Positions 25,392 through 34,413 of a stretch of DNA of 64,000 bases are shown one piece after another. Within the stretch, counting starts at the first letter, position 1, and each line of letters opens with the position of its first letter. The position numbers were made by a program, and so were the translations under genes. The DNA is from Chloroflexota bacterium. GTDB lineage: Bacteria; Chloroflexota; Anaerolineae; Anaerolineales; Villigracilaceae. Location: positions 1 to 64,000 of the forward strand of contig JAIOAU010000001.1 of assembly GCA_019873655.1 (NCBI GenBank), given 5' to 3'. The notes under the pieces were generated by a model, which saw only the letters and a program-made list of their open reading frames with translations, made no database searches and was not told the DNA's origin.

Positions 25392-26327
25392 TCAACCCTC
25401 TTCGCGCAGGAAAATCTCCAGGCGCGACATGCCTTCCTGGATGCTATCTCCCAGATAAAGGCCCGGGACCGACTGCGTCAACTCCGGCTGGAGGACGAAC
25501 GCCCGTCCGCCAAACGTGACCAGCGGCTTGCCGTTGACCGTCCGAATCCAGCGCGGCCACTCGGCCAGCGCCTGGGCGGTCTCCTCGCGCATGGCGATCA
25601 ACACCACCAACGGCGGCTGGATTTGCTCCACAAATTCGGCCAAATCAGGGAAGGGGACATTCTGGCCGAGATAGGCCACCGGCCAGCCCTTGCGCCGTAA
25701 CAGGACGCCCAACATCAACAGACTGCCCTCATGCCACTCGCCCGGCGCGCAGGCCAGCACAATCGGATTGACCGGCCTGGGCGGCGGCCCGCTGACCATC
25801 CACATCAGCAGGCGGTGGCGCAGATAGTTCGAGGCCAGATGTTCGGTGGCGATGGTGATGCGCCCCTCTTCCCACAGGCGGCCAATCTCGCTCAGCGCCG
25901 GCCCGATGACCTCGGTGGTCAGCGCTTCGGGGGAGTGAAAGGCCAGCATGTCGCCCATCAACCGGTCGGCGCGGAGCAAATCGTGACTGATCAAGGCGTC
26001 CACCAGCGTATTGCGCAGGGAGACGGGGGCGGCGGAATCCGGCGCGGGACGCGGCCCGCCCTCCGGCGCGGCGGGCAGGAACAGGCGTCCCTCCGATTCG
26101 AGGACGCGCGCCGCGGCAATCGCCCGGCTGACGGTCATCCCCGCGTCCACTTGGGCCTTCACCCAGCGCAGACGGGCGATGTCCTTCTCCGAGTAGAGCC
26201 GATGCCCGCCGGCCGTGCGCGCCGCGGACGGGAATCCGTAGCGCCGCTCCCAGGCGTGCAGGGTGGCGGCCGGCACGCCGGTCAGGCGGGTCACGACGCC
26301 GATGTTGTAGAGGGGTTCTTCGGTCAT
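25392..26327 (-). CDS. CarH/LitR-type MerR regulator with B12-binding photoreceptor domain
   Basis: A 311-residue regulator divergent from crtI. The N-terminal MerR helix-turn-helix covers residues 8-75 (YNIGVVTRLTGVPAATLHAWERRYGFP, GGHRLYSEKDIARL). The C-terminal part has a four-helix and a Rossmann B12-binding domain. The light-sensing signature Wx9EH is exact (W152, E162, H163). H199 in GEWHEGS is positioned as the lower cobalt ligand, although the family ExHxxG motif is off by one at the Gly. The likely role is adenosylcobalamin-dependent repression of carotenoid and photoprotection genes in the dark, released by light. The ATG gives this start; an upstream TTG reading is less likely. Confidence 0.9.
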   Translation of the reverse strand: MTEEPLYNIGVVTRLTGVPAATLHAWERRYGFPSAARTAGGHRLYSEKDIARLRWVKAQVDAGMTVSRAIAAARVLESEGRLFLPAAPEGGPRPAPDSAAPVSLRNTLVDALISHDLLRADRLMGDMLAFHSPEALTTEVIGPALSEIGRLWEEGRITIATEHLASNYLRHRLLMWMVSGPPPRPVNPIVLACAPGEWHEGSLLMLGVLLRRKGWPVAYLGQNVPFPDLAEFVEQIQPPLVVLIAMREETAQALAEWPRWIRTVNGKPLVTFGGRAFVLQPELTQSVPGLYLGDSIQEGMSRLEIFLREEG

Positions 26328-26342
26328 GGTCACCAAGTCATC

Positions 26343-26369
26343 AGGCCTTATTGCCCGTGGATAAGGCCT
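26343..26369. promoter_or_regulatory. Inverted repeat in the leader of the CarH-like gene
   Basis: AGGCCTTAT and ATAAGGCCT are perfect 9-bp arms with a 9-nt loop, lying between the likely start of the minus-strand transcript and the regulator's start codon. It could be a second operator or a leader hairpin that limits translation. Confidence 0.55.
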
Positions 26370-26371
26370 AT

Positions 26372-26458
26372 AGTGTACACGGCTGTTAATATTTTGTCAA
26401 GGTTTTGAAGTATAAATCAATACAAAACCTTGACAAAATCACTACACAAACCTATAAT
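26372..26458. promoter_or_regulatory. Divergent carH/crtI promoters within repeats
   Basis: Rightward: TTGACA (26430-26435), exactly 17 bp, then TATAAT (26453-26458), a perfect consensus promoter, about 42 nt before the crtI start. Leftward: TTGACA complement (26395-26400), 17 bp, then TACACT (26372-26377 on the opposite strand). Both -35 elements lie in 17-bp perfect inverted arms, ATTTTGTCAAGGTTTTG (26391-26407) and CAAAACCTTGACAAAAT (26423-26439). Rightward, three near-tandem 11-12-bp units can be read (from 26420, 26431 and 26442), reminiscent of the tandem repeats bound by CarH proteins over the -35. Confidence 0.85.
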
Positions 26459-26506
26459 GCGCTCATACCATCCAATCATCGAACGACCAATCTGGAGAAT
26501 AAGACT

Positions 26507-27982
26507 ATGAACATTGCAATTATCGGCGCCGGAATCGGCGGCATCGCAACGGCGGGACGGCTGGCCAGGGCCGGCCACCGCGTGACCGTTTTCGAGAAGA
26601 GCGGCAAACCGGGCGGGCGCGCCGCCGTCATCGAGCGCGACGGCTTCCGCTTCGACACCGGCCCCACCCTCTTCCTCATGCCGGAGGTCTTTGCCGAGAC
26701 CTACGCCGCCCTCGGCGAGCGCATGGAAGACCACCTCGAACTGGTCCACCTCGACCCGACCTACCGCGTCCACTTCCACGATGGGACGCGCCTCGACCTG
26801 AGTTACCGCCTGCCCTTCATGCGCGAGCAGCTCGACGCCATCGAACCCGGCTCCTTCGAGCGCTTCCTGAACTTCATGGCCGAGGGCTACAAGCACTACC
26901 AACTCTCGCTCGAAAAATTCGTCGGGCGCAACTTCTACTCTCTGCTCGATTACTTCGCCCTGCAAAACCTGCCGCTCCTCTTCCAACTCAAGGCGCTGAC
27001 CAAACACGCCGCCAACACCCGCCGCTACTTCCGCGACCCGCGTCTCTTGGCGGCCTTTTCGTTCCAGAACATGTACCTCGGCCTCAGCCCCTACGACGCC
27101 CCGGCCACCTTCTCCCTGCTCCAGTACACCGAACTCGGCGACGGCGTCTGGTTCCCGAAGGGCGGCCTCTACCGTCCCATCGAGACTCTGGCGGCGATTG
27201 CCGAGGGGCTGGGCGTGCGCTTCGAGTACGGGACGCCGGTGCGCAGCATCCAGGTGAATGGCCGCCGCGCCGAAGGCGTCGTCCTCGAGGACGGGACCTT
27301 CGTCCCCGCCGACGTGGTCGTCGCCAACGCCGACCTGCCCTACGTTTACGCCAATCTCCTGCCCGACGACGGCAGCGCCGCCAGACTGGCGCGCAAGAAA
27401 TACACCTCCTCGGCGCTGATGTTCTACTGGGGCGTGAAGGGCGAAAAGTCGCCCGAAATTCTCCACCACAACGTCTTCCTCGCCGACGACCAGTACAAGC
27501 CCTCCTTCGACAAGATTTTCGAGGAACTGACCCTGCCGGAGACGCCCTCGTTCTACGTCAACGCTCCCTCGCGCACCGACCCGTCCTTTGCCCCCGCCGA
27601 CGGCGACGGGCTGATGATTCTCGTGCCGGTCGGCCATCTGGACGAACGCAAGCCCCAGGACTGGGCCGCCCTGCGCGAGCGCGCCCGCGGCTTTGTCATC
27701 GAGCGGCTGGAAAGCATCGGCGTCAAAGACCTCGGCCGCCGCATCCTCTTCGAGGAGACCATCGGGCCGCCCGAATATCTCAAGGCCCTCAACCTGGCGA
27801 AAGGTTCGGCCTTCGGCCTCAGCCACAACTTCCTGCAGGTCGGCTATCTGCGCCCGCACAACCGTCACGCCCGCTACGGCAACCTGTACTTTGCCGGGGC
27901 CAGCACCCATCCCGGCACCGGCCTGCCGATTGTCCTCCTCTCGGCCAAACTGACCACCGAGCGAATCTTAAAGGAACAGTAA
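26507..27982 (+). CDS. crtI: Phytoene desaturase (CrtI-type)
   Basis: A 491-residue FAD-dependent desaturase that introduces double bonds into phytoene towards lycopene. The N-terminal dinucleotide-binding motif AIIGAGIGGIATAGRLARAGHRVTVFEK, GRAAVIERDGFRFDTGPTL and the C-terminal GNLYFAGASTHPGTGLPIVLLSAKL are CrtI signatures. GGAG precedes the ATG at proper distance and the promoter at 26430-26458 drives it. crtB follows 120 bp downstream. The degree of desaturation and exact product cannot be judged from sequence. Confidence 0.93.
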   Translation: MNIAIIGAGIGGIATAGRLARAGHRVTVFEKSGKPGGRAAVIERDGFRFDTGPTLFLMPEVFAETYAALGERMEDHLELVHLDPTYRVHFHDGTRLDLSYRLPFMREQLDAIEPGSFERFLNFMAEGYKHYQLSLEKFVGRNFYSLLDYFALQNLPLLFQLKALTKHAANTRRYFRDPRLLAAFSFQNMYLGLSPYDAPATFSLLQYTELGDGVWFPKGGLYRPIETLAAIAEGLGVRFEYGTPVRSIQVNGRRAEGVVLEDGTFVPADVVVANADLPYVYANLLPDDGSAARLARKKYTSSALMFYWGVKGEKSPEILHHNVFLADDQYKPSFDKIFEELTLPETPSFYVNAPSRTDPSFAPADGDGLMILVPVGHLDERKPQDWAALRERARGFVIERLESIGVKDLGRRILFEETIGPPEYLKALNLAKGSAFGLSHNFLQVGYLRPHNRHARYGNLYFAGASTHPGTGLPIVLLSAKLTTERILKEQ

Positions 27983-28102
27983 GACAACCGCTGGCAGTTC
28001 TACAAACCTGGAAGCATGAAGCCGCGCCGCGTTTTCCGCCGTCTGCTCATCACCTCTCTCGCAGCCTTTCTCTTACCGTTAGACCGTTTCTGGAGGTATC
28101 CG

Positions 28103-29071
28103 ATGACGTTGCAAACCACCCTGCCCTGGGAATCGCGCCTGCTGACTCTGGCGCACGAAGCCCTCGAACATCTGACCACTCCTCCGGTGGCCACGCTGGA
28201 CTCGAATTTGCTGAAGCGCGCCTATGAAACCTGCGAAGCCGTCACCCGTCAGCACAGCCGGACCTTTTACCTGGCTTCCGGCCTCCTGCCGAAGGACAAG
28301 CGTCAGGCGGCGCGCGCCCTCTACGCCTTCTGCCGCGTCAGCGACGACATCGTGGACCGCAGTCTGCACGACGGGCGGCTGGACGAACTCAACGCCTGGC
28401 GCACCCGTTCCCTCTCGGCGCATCCCTCGGACGCCGACCTGGTGGCCGTCGCCTGGGCCGACTCCCGCGCCCGCTTCGGCATCCCGACCCGCTACGCCGA
28501 ACAACTCCTGGACGGCGTCGCCTCCGACCTGACCAAATCCCGCTATCAGACCTTCGACGAACTGGCGGCCTACGCCTACGGCGTCGCCTCGACCGTCGGC
28601 CTGATGGCAATGCACATCATCGGCTTTCGCGGCCCCGAGGCCGTGCCGTATGCCATCAAACTGGGCGTCGCCCTGCAACTGACCAACATCCTGCGCGACG
28701 TGGGCGAGGACTGGCGCAACGGCCGCCTCTACCTGCCGCAGGAAGACCTGGAACGTTTCGGCCTCACCGAAGCCGACATCGCCGCCGGGAAAGTGACCCC
28801 GACCTGGCGCAAGTTCATGCGCTTCCAAATCGAGCGCGTCCGCCGCCTGTACGCCGAGTCCTGGCCGGGGATTGCCATGCTGGACGCCGACGGCCGCTTT
28901 GCCATTGCCGCCGCCGACCTCTACGAGGCCATCCTCGAAGACATCGAGGCGCACGATTACGATGTCTTCACCCGCCGCGCTCATCTCGGCGCGTGGGGCA
29001 AACTCCGCCGCCTGCCCGCCATCTGGCTCAAAACCCAGGCGCTGGAAGACGTCACCGTGTGGTATGAATAA
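28103..29071 (+). CDS. crtB: Phytoene synthase
   Basis: A 322-residue squalene/phytoene synthase that condenses two geranylgeranyl diphosphates. Asp-rich motifs: [12 protein letters not shown] (first) and [18 protein letters not shown] (second). [11 protein letters not shown] and [12 protein letters not shown] are further family blocks. GGAGG lies six bases before the ATG; in-frame codons upstream from 28016 are probably leader. It follows crtI in the same direction and completes the lycopene pathway. Confidence 0.94.
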   Translation: MTLQTTLPWESRLLTLAHEALEHLTTPPVATLDSNLLKRAYETCEAVTRQHSRTFYLASGLLPKDKRQAARALYAFCRVSDDIVDRSLHDGRLDELNAWRTRSLSAHPSDADLVAVAWADSRARFGIPTRYAEQLLDGVASDLTKSRYQTFDELAAYAYGVASTVGLMAMHIIGFRGPEAVPYAIKLGVALQLTNILRDVGEDWRNGRLYLPQEDLERFGLTEADIAAGKVTPTWRKFMRFQIERVRRLYAESWPGIAMLDADGRFAIAAADLYEAILEDIEAHDYDVFTRRAHLGAWGKLRRLPAIWLKTQALEDVTVWYE

Positions 29072-29080
29072 TATCCATGC

Positions 29081-29107
29081 TATCTGTGTAATCTGTGTAA
29101 TCTGTGG
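29081..29107 (+). repeat. 9-nt periodic leader repeat
   Basis: Three units of atctgtgta lie immediately before the MFS transporter gene, which lacks a Shine-Dalgarno sequence. The element is gene-oriented like the other periodic leaders in the window. Confidence 0.7.
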
Positions 29108-29115
29108 CCAAATTC

Positions 29116-30378
29116 ATGAAAAACTCCAAACTCTTCACCATCTTCATCATCGTCTTCGTTGACCTGCTCGGCTTCGGCCTCATCCTCCCCCTCCTGCCCT
29201 ACTACGCCGAGGAATACGGCGCGACGCCCTTCGTCACCGGCCTGCTGGTGGCCTCCTATGCGGCCGCCTCGTTCATCGGCGCGCCCATCCTCGGCCGCCT
29301 GTCCGACCGATTCGGACGCCGCCCGATTCTCCTGCTGAGCGTCTTCGGGACTCTGCTCGGCTTCCTCCTGCTCGGCTTTGCCGCCCCGCTCGGCGAGGGA
29401 CTGGCGCGTCTCATCGCCCCCGCCGCCGCGAATGCCTTCGTGCTGGGCGTCCTGTTCCTCGCCCGCATCCTGGACGGGGTGACGGCGGGCAACATCACCG
29501 TCGCCCAGGCCTACATCTCGGACGTGACCGACGAGACCAACCGCGCCCGCGGTCTGGGTCTCATCGGCGCGGCCTTCGGGTTGGGATTCATCATCGGCCC
29601 CGCCGCCGGCGGTCTGCTCAGCAAAGCCGGTTACGGCGTCCCGGCCTTCGTCGCCGCGGGCGTGGCGGCGCTCAATCTGCTGATGATTGCCTTCCTTTTG
29701 CCGGAGTCGCTCACGCTGGCGCGGCGCGAGGCGATGGCGCAGGTTCAGCGTCCGCCCTTCACGCTGGGAGCGCTGCTCACGGCGCTGCGCCGTCCGGTTG
29801 TTGGCCCCCTCCTGCACCTGCGCTTCTTCTACGGGCTGGCGTTTTCCATCTTCCAGAGCATCTTCTCGCTGTGGGCGCAGGGCATCCGTCTCAGCGCCGA
29901 CACGACCGGCTACGTGCTGGCCTACGTCGGCCTGCTGTCGGTCATCGTCCAGGGCGGGCTGATTGGCCTGCTGACCAAACGTTTCCGCGAAAGGACGCTC
30001 ATCGTCACCGGCTTATGGGTGATGGGGCTGTCCTTCATCGGCTGGGCGCTGACCCGCGACCTGGTCACCCTGCTCATCGTCCTCCTGCCGCTGGCCGTTT
30101 CGGGCGGCGTGCTGAACACCGTCATCCAGTCGGCGCTGACCAAGTCGGTCTCGCGCGACGAACTGGGCGGCACGCTCGGTCTGGCCGGGGCGCTCGAATC
30201 CATCACCCGCGTCATCGCCCCGACGGTGGGCGGCTTTCTGCTCGGCTCGCTGGGCGCCTGGTCGCCGGGCGTCTTGTCGGCGCTGCTGCTTGGCTGGTCG
30301 GTCTGGTTTGCCTACCGGCGGATTGTACGGGTCAACACGCCGGGTATTCCTCCGGCGGCAGAGGTGGTGAATGGCTAA
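29116..30378 (+). CDS. MFS transporter, TetA-like drug/H+ antiporter subgroup
   Basis: A 420-residue, 12-helix major facilitator. Motif A between helices 2 and 3 is GRLSDRFGRRPILLLS. Motif C-like glycines (GLIGAAFGLGFIIGPAAGG) in helix 5 mark the antiporter group. It is likely a proton-coupled exporter with unknown substrate. I use the ATG (MKNSKLF); GTG twelve bases upstream is possible. It overlaps the next gene by 8 bp. Confidence 0.88.
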   Translation: MKNSKLFTIFIIVFVDLLGFGLILPLLPYYAEEYGATPFVTGLLVASYAAASFIGAPILGRLSDRFGRRPILLLSVFGTLLGFLLLGFAAPLGEGLARLIAPAAANAFVLGVLFLARILDGVTAGNITVAQAYISDVTDETNRARGLGLIGAAFGLGFIIGPAAGGLLSKAGYGVPAFVAAGVAALNLLMIAFLLPESLTLARREAMAQVQRPPFTLGALLTALRRPVVGPLLHLRFFYGLAFSIFQSIFSLWAQGIRLSADTTGYVLAYVGLLSVIVQGGLIGLLTKRFRERTLIVTGLWVMGLSFIGWALTRDLVTLLIVLLPLAVSGGVLNTVIQSALTKSVSRDELGGTLGLAGALESITRVIAPTVGGFLLGSLGAWSPGVLSALLLGWSVWFAYRRIVRVNTPGIPPAAEVVNG

Positions 30379-31120
30379 AAAACGGCTTTCCTTCTGGGCG
30401 CGTCTCTCGCTAGGGCTGACCGCGACTCTCGGTCTGCTTGTCCTCGCCTTTGTCATCTGGGGGTCCACCCCCGCCCGGCCGATGCCGGAGGTCTTCGAGC
30501 GCGTGCCGGGACTGAACGACCTCGGCGCGGGCGAACGCTGGCTGACCTTCGTCCCGGACGGGGGCGCGCCGACTGTCGGCCTGATTCTCTACCCCGGCGG
30601 GCGCGTCGACTTCCGCGCCTACGCGCCGACCGCGCAGGCGATTGCTGACCAGGGCTACTTCGTTGCTCTGGTGCGCATGCCGCTCAGCCTGGCCGTCTTC
30701 GACCCGGACGCGGCGGCGGAGGTCATTGCCGCCCATCCCGAAATCGAACGCTGGGCGGTGGGCGGACACTCCCTCGGCGGGGCGATGGCGGCCAATTTTG
30801 CCGCGGCCCATCCCGGGTCCGTGCAGGGACTCGTCCTGTGGGCCGCCTACCCGGCCTCGTCCGATGACCTGAGTCAGTCGGGCCTGCGCGTCGTCTCGAT
30901 TTCGGCCTCGCTCGACGGTCTGGCCACGCCCGAAAAGATTGCTGCTTCCCGTCCGCTCCTGCCGCCCGATACCGTCTGGGTCGTCATCGAGGGCGGCAAC
31001 CACGCCCAGTTCGGCTGGTACGGCGACCAGAACGGCGACAACCCGGCGGCCATTTCCAGAGAAGAACAGCAGGCGCGAATCATCGCAGCGACCGCGGCCC
31101 TGCTTGCATCCTTGCGATAG
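30371..31120 (+). CDS. Membrane-anchored alpha/beta hydrolase
   Basis: A 249-residue protein. An N-terminal membrane helix (LTATLGLLVLAFVIWG) is followed by a hydrolase of the alpha/beta_hydrolase_5 type with VGLILYPGGRVDFRAY, nucleophile elbow VGGHSLGGAMA, and catalytic His in EGGNHAQFGWYG. The active site would be extracytoplasmic. It overlaps the MFS gene by 8 bp and is therefore translationally coupled. The substrate is not evident. Confidence 0.85.
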   Translation: MAKKRLSFWARLSLGLTATLGLLVLAFVIWGSTPARPMPEVFERVPGLNDLGAGERWLTFVPDGGAPTVGLILYPGGRVDFRAYAPTAQAIADQGYFVALVRMPLSLAVFDPDAAAEVIAAHPEIERWAVGGHSLGGAMAANFAAAHPGSVQGLVLWAAYPASSDDLSQSGLRVVSISASLDGLATPEKIAASRPLLPPDTVWVVIEGGNHAQFGWYGDQNGDNPAAISREEQQARIIAATAALLASLR

Positions 31121-31149
31121 TTCCATTTCACCTTGCTCTTGACCTTTCC

Positions 31150-31229
31150 ACTGTTTACCTGCTACCTGTTTACCTGCTTACCTGCTTACCTGCTACCTGA
31201 TTACCTAATACCTGTTTACCTGATACCTA
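31150..31229 (+). repeat. 7-8-nt periodic leader (TTTACCTG type)
   Basis: About ten tandem, slightly varied units of tttacctg/cttacctg end at AAAGGAG of the Rieske gene. It is G-poor and pyrimidine-rich, predicted to be unstructured. It is the same class as 35504-35580, 41212-41270 and 42928-43095. Confidence 0.8.
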
Positions 31230-31242
31230 AAAGGAGCCCCCC

Positions 31243-31611
31243 ATGTCCAACCGCATCTTCCTCACCAACCTTTCCGATTTCCCCGCCAAAGACCGCGCCG
31301 TCTTCAACGTCGAGGGGACGTCCGTCCTGGTCGTCAAAGTCGGCGAGGGATTCCGCGCCGTCGCCAACAAATGCCCGCACCTCGGCCTGCCGCTGGCGGG
31401 CGGCAAAGTGGACGGCGAGACCATCGCCTGCCCCTTCCACGGCAGCAAATTCGACCTGAACAGCGGCGAAAACCTCGACTGGGTGACCGGTTTCGCCGGC
31501 CTGAAAGTCCCCGAATGGTCGCGCCGCCTGCTGGAGATGGGCAAACAACCCGCTCCCCTGCACACCTTCCCTGTCGTGGTCGAAGACGGTAAACTGTACG
31601 TAGAAATCTGA
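31243..31611 (+). CDS. Rieske [2Fe-2S] domain protein
   Basis: A 122-residue single-domain ferredoxin. Cluster-binding motifs CPHLGLPL (CxH) and CPFHGSKFD (CxxH) are about 18 residues apart, as in NirD- or dioxygenase-type Rieske ferredoxins. There is no signal peptide, so it is cytoplasmic. AAAAGGAG precedes the ATG. The redox partner is not evident from the adjacent genes. Confidence 0.92.
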   Translation: MSNRIFLTNLSDFPAKDRAVFNVEGTSVLVVKVGEGFRAVANKCPHLGLPLAGGKVDGETIACPFHGSKFDLNSGENLDWVTGFAGLKVPEWSRRLLEMGKQPAPLHTFPVVVEDGKLYVEI

Positions 31612-31623
31612 TTCGCAGATTTC
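31603..31623. repeat. Palindrome overlapping the Rieske stop codon
   Basis: GAAATCTG-ATTCG-CAGATTTC, 8-bp arms. The stop codon TGA lies inside the hairpin. It could be a palindromic repeat or a weak transcription attenuator before the ATPase gene. Confidence 0.6.
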
Positions 31624-31643
31624 CCGTTCACCGGGGAGGCAGT

Positions 31644-34310
31644 ATGCAAACCATTCTGGGCAAACACTGGCATCATCTTCCGGCCGAAGAGGCGCTTCAA
31701 ATCCTGGAAACCCATCCGCAGAAGGGGCTGGACATCTTCGAAGTGCGCCGCCGCCAGCAACACTTCGGCCCCAACGCGCTGACGCCGCGCAAGGGCAAGA
31801 GTCCGCTGGTCAAGTTCCTGCTGCAATTCAAGAATCCGCTGATTCTGATTCTCGTCGCCGCTGCGGCCGTGACCGCCGTCCTGAAAGACCCGCTCGACGC
31901 GGCCGTCATCTTTGGCGTGGTGCTGATTAACGCCGTCATCGGCTTCATCCAGGAAGCGCGCGCCGAACAGGCCATCGCTGCCCTCGCCCAGACGATGACC
32001 GCCGAGGCGGTGGTCATCCGCGCCGGGGAGACTCTGCGCCTGCCCGCCACCGAACTCGTCCCCGGCGACCTGGTGCAACTGGCGGCCGGGGCGCGCGTCC
32101 CGGCGGATTTGCGTCTCATCGCCTCGCGCGACCTGCAGATTGCCGAGGCCGCCCTGACCGGCGAATCCGTGCCGGTGCAGAAGGACGCCTCCGCCCTCCT
32201 GCCGCCCGAAACCGTCCTCGCCGAGCGCAAGAACATGGCTTACGCTTCCACCCTCGTCACCTACGGCACGGGGCTGGGCGTGGTCACCGCCACCGGAGAC
32301 GGCACCGAAATCGGACGCATCTCGCAACTCATCGCCGAGGCCGTCGAACTCGAAACGCCCCTCACCCGCAAGATTGCCCAGTTTAGCAAAATCTTGCTGG
32401 TCATCATCCTTACCCTCGCCGCGCTGACCTTCGTCATCGGCCTGCTGCGCGGCCAGGATTTTGTTGAGACTCTCTTCGCCGCCATCGCTCTGGCGGTGGG
32501 CGCCATCCCGGAGGGCCTGCCCGCCGCCGTGACCGTCACTCTGGCCATCGGCGTCAGCCGCATGGCGCGCCGCCGCGCCGTCATCCGCAAACTGCCCGCC
32601 GTCGAGACGCTCGGCTCCACCACCGTCATCTGCTCCGACAAGACCGGCACCCTGACCCAGAACCAGATGACCGTCGCCGAAGTGTGGACGCTCGCCGGAA
32701 CCTACCCCGTCAGCGGGACGGGCTACGCCCCGGTCGGCGAAATCGGCGGCAACTGGCGCGCCGACCAGGCCGCCCTCGAAACGCTCAAAGCCGGTCTGTG
32801 GTGCAACGACAGCCGCCTGACCGAAAAGGACGGCCGCTGGGAAGTGACCGGCGACCCGACCGAGGGCGCGCTGCTGGCCGTCGCGGGCAAGGCGGGGCTG
32901 GACCTCGCGCCGGCTCCCCGGCTAGACGCCATCCCCTTCGACTCCCAGCATCAGTACATGGCCACCCTGCATGAGGGCGGGCTGGTGTACGTCAAGGGCG
33001 CGGCGGAAGTGCTGCTCGACAAATGCTCCGGCGGTTTGGACGCCTCCGGCCGGCCGGTCGCCTGCGCCGCCGACCGCTTCCGCGCCGCCCTCGAGGAGAT
33101 GGCCCGGCGCGGTCTGCGCGTCCTGGCCTTCGCCCGTCTCGAAAAGCCCGGCGCGGTTTCCATTGACTTCGACGACATTCACGACCTGACCCTGCTGGGC
33201 CTGCAGGGCATGATTGACCCGCCACGACCGGAGGTCATCCCGGCCGTCCGCGCCGCGCAGGAGGCGGGCATCGCCGTCAAGATGATTACCGGCGACCACG
33301 CCCTGACCGCCGCCGCCATCGGCCAGCAGATTGGCCTGTGCCGCGACGGCTGCGCCTCCGTCCTAACCGGCGCCGACCTGGCCCAACTGAGCGACGCCGA
33401 ACTCATCGAGAAGGCCGGGCAGGTCAACGTCTTCGCCCGCGTCGCCCCGGAGCAGAAACTGCGCCTGGTCGAGGCCCTGCAGGCGGCGGGTCACGTGGTG
33501 GCGATGACCGGCGACGGCGTCAACGACGCCCCGGCGCTCAAGCAGGCCGACATCGGTGTGGCGATGGGCATCACCGGCACAGATGTCTCGAAGGAAGCCG
33601 CCGACATGGTGCTGACCGACGACAATTTCGCCACCATCGAGGCCGCCGTCGAGGAAGGCCGCGGCGTCTTCGACAACCTGACCAAGTTCATCGCCTGGAC
33701 CCTGCCCACCAACCTGGGCGAGGGACTCGTCCTGCTGGCGGCCATTCTGGTCGGCGCGACTCTGCCCATCCTGCCCATCCAGTTGCTGTGGATTAACATG
33801 GTCACGGCGGGCATCCTGGGCATCACCCTGGCGCTCGAACCGAAGGAAGCCGACATCATGCGCCGTCCGCCGCGCGACCCGAACGCGCCGATTCTGACCG
33901 GCACGCTCCTGCTGCGCATTGTCATCGTCGGCCTCATCATCCTGGCCGGGGCGTTCGGTCTCTTTGAGTACGAACTGGGGCGCGGCGCTTCGGTGGACGA
34001 AGCCCGCACGGTGGCCGTCAACGTGGTCATCTTCGTCGAGATTTTCTATCTCTTCAACGCCCGCTCGCTGACCAAGTCGCCGTTTGCCATCGGCCTCTTT
34101 TCCAACCCCTGGGCCTGGGGCGGCGTGGCGCTGATGGTGCTGATTCAGATGCTCTTCACCTACGCGCCGTTCATGAACCGTCTGTTCGGCTCGGCCCCCA
34201 TGAGCCTGGCGCTCTGGCTGGACGTGCTGGGCGTCAGCGTGGCGGCTTTCATCGTCATCGAAATCGAAAAATGGCTGCGCCGGACGCTGGCGAAGCGGAA
34301 AACCGCTTGA
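31644..34310 (+). CDS. Cation-transporting P-type ATPase (P2A, Ca2+-type)
   Basis: An 888-residue P-type pump. Domains in order: N-terminal cation-ATPase domain, helix pair, actuator domain with LTGESVPVQ, membrane helices with IPEGLPAAVTV (ion-site Glu in PEGLP), phosphorylation site CSDKTGTLTQ, nucleotide domain, hinge MTGDGVNDAPALKQADIGVAMG, and a C-terminal helix bundle. Length and motifs fit PMR1/SERCA-like Ca2+ or Mn2+ exporters. The exact ion is not proven. GGGGAGG precedes the ATG. Confidence 0.92.
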   Translation: MQTILGKHWHHLPAEEALQILETHPQKGLDIFEVRRRQQHFGPNALTPRKGKSPLVKFLLQFKNPLILILVAAAAVTAVLKDPLDAAVIFGVVLINAVIGFIQEARAEQAIAALAQTMTAEAVVIRAGETLRLPATELVPGDLVQLAAGARVPADLRLIASRDLQIAEAALTGESVPVQKDASALLPPETVLAERKNMAYASTLVTYGTGLGVVTATGDGTEIGRISQLIAEAVELETPLTRKIAQFSKILLVIILTLAALTFVIGLLRGQDFVETLFAAIALAVGAIPEGLPAAVTVTLAIGVSRMARRRAVIRKLPAVETLGSTTVICSDKTGTLTQNQMTVAEVWTLAGTYPVSGTGYAPVGEIGGNWRADQAALETLKAGLWCNDSRLTEKDGRWEVTGDPTEGALLAVAGKAGLDLAPAPRLDAIPFDSQHQYMATLHEGGLVYVKGAAEVLLDKCSGGLDASGRPVACAADRFRAALEEMARRGLRVLAFARLEKPGAVSIDFDDIHDLTLLGLQGMIDPPRPEVIPAVRAAQEAGIAVKMITGDHALTAAAIGQQIGLCRDGCASVLTGADLAQLSDAELIEKAGQVNVFARVAPEQKLRLVEALQAAGHVVAMTGDGVNDAPALKQADIGVAMGITGTDVSKEAADMVLTDDNFATIEAAVEEGRGVFDNLTKFIAWTLPTNLGEGLVLLAAILVGATLPILPIQLLWINMVTAGILGITLALEPKEADIMRRPPRDPNAPILTGTLLLRIVIVGLIILAGAFGLFEYELGRGASVDEARTVAVNVVIFVEIFYLFNARSLTKSPFAIGLFSNPWAWGGVALMVLIQMLFTYAPFMNRLFGSAPMSLALWLDVLGVSVAAFIVIEIEKWLRRTLAKRKTA

Positions 34311-34368
34311 TTTTTATGCGCTTCTGACGCCTCTCTGAAACAACGTTAATACTTGCCGCTTAAAATCT

Positions 34369-34379
34369 ATACAAAACCT
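34369..34379 (+). promoter_or_regulatory. Motif shared with the crtI operator
   Basis: ATACAAAACCT is identical to 26420-26430 in the crtI promoter region and sits 35 bp upstream of the site-2 protease gene in the same orientation. It may be an isolated CarH-type half-site. The following bases (atccaatacg) only loosely resemble a second unit. Confidence 0.4.
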
Positions 34380-34413
34380 ATCCAATACGTGTGCTTATTT
34401 TTGGAGGTATGAG

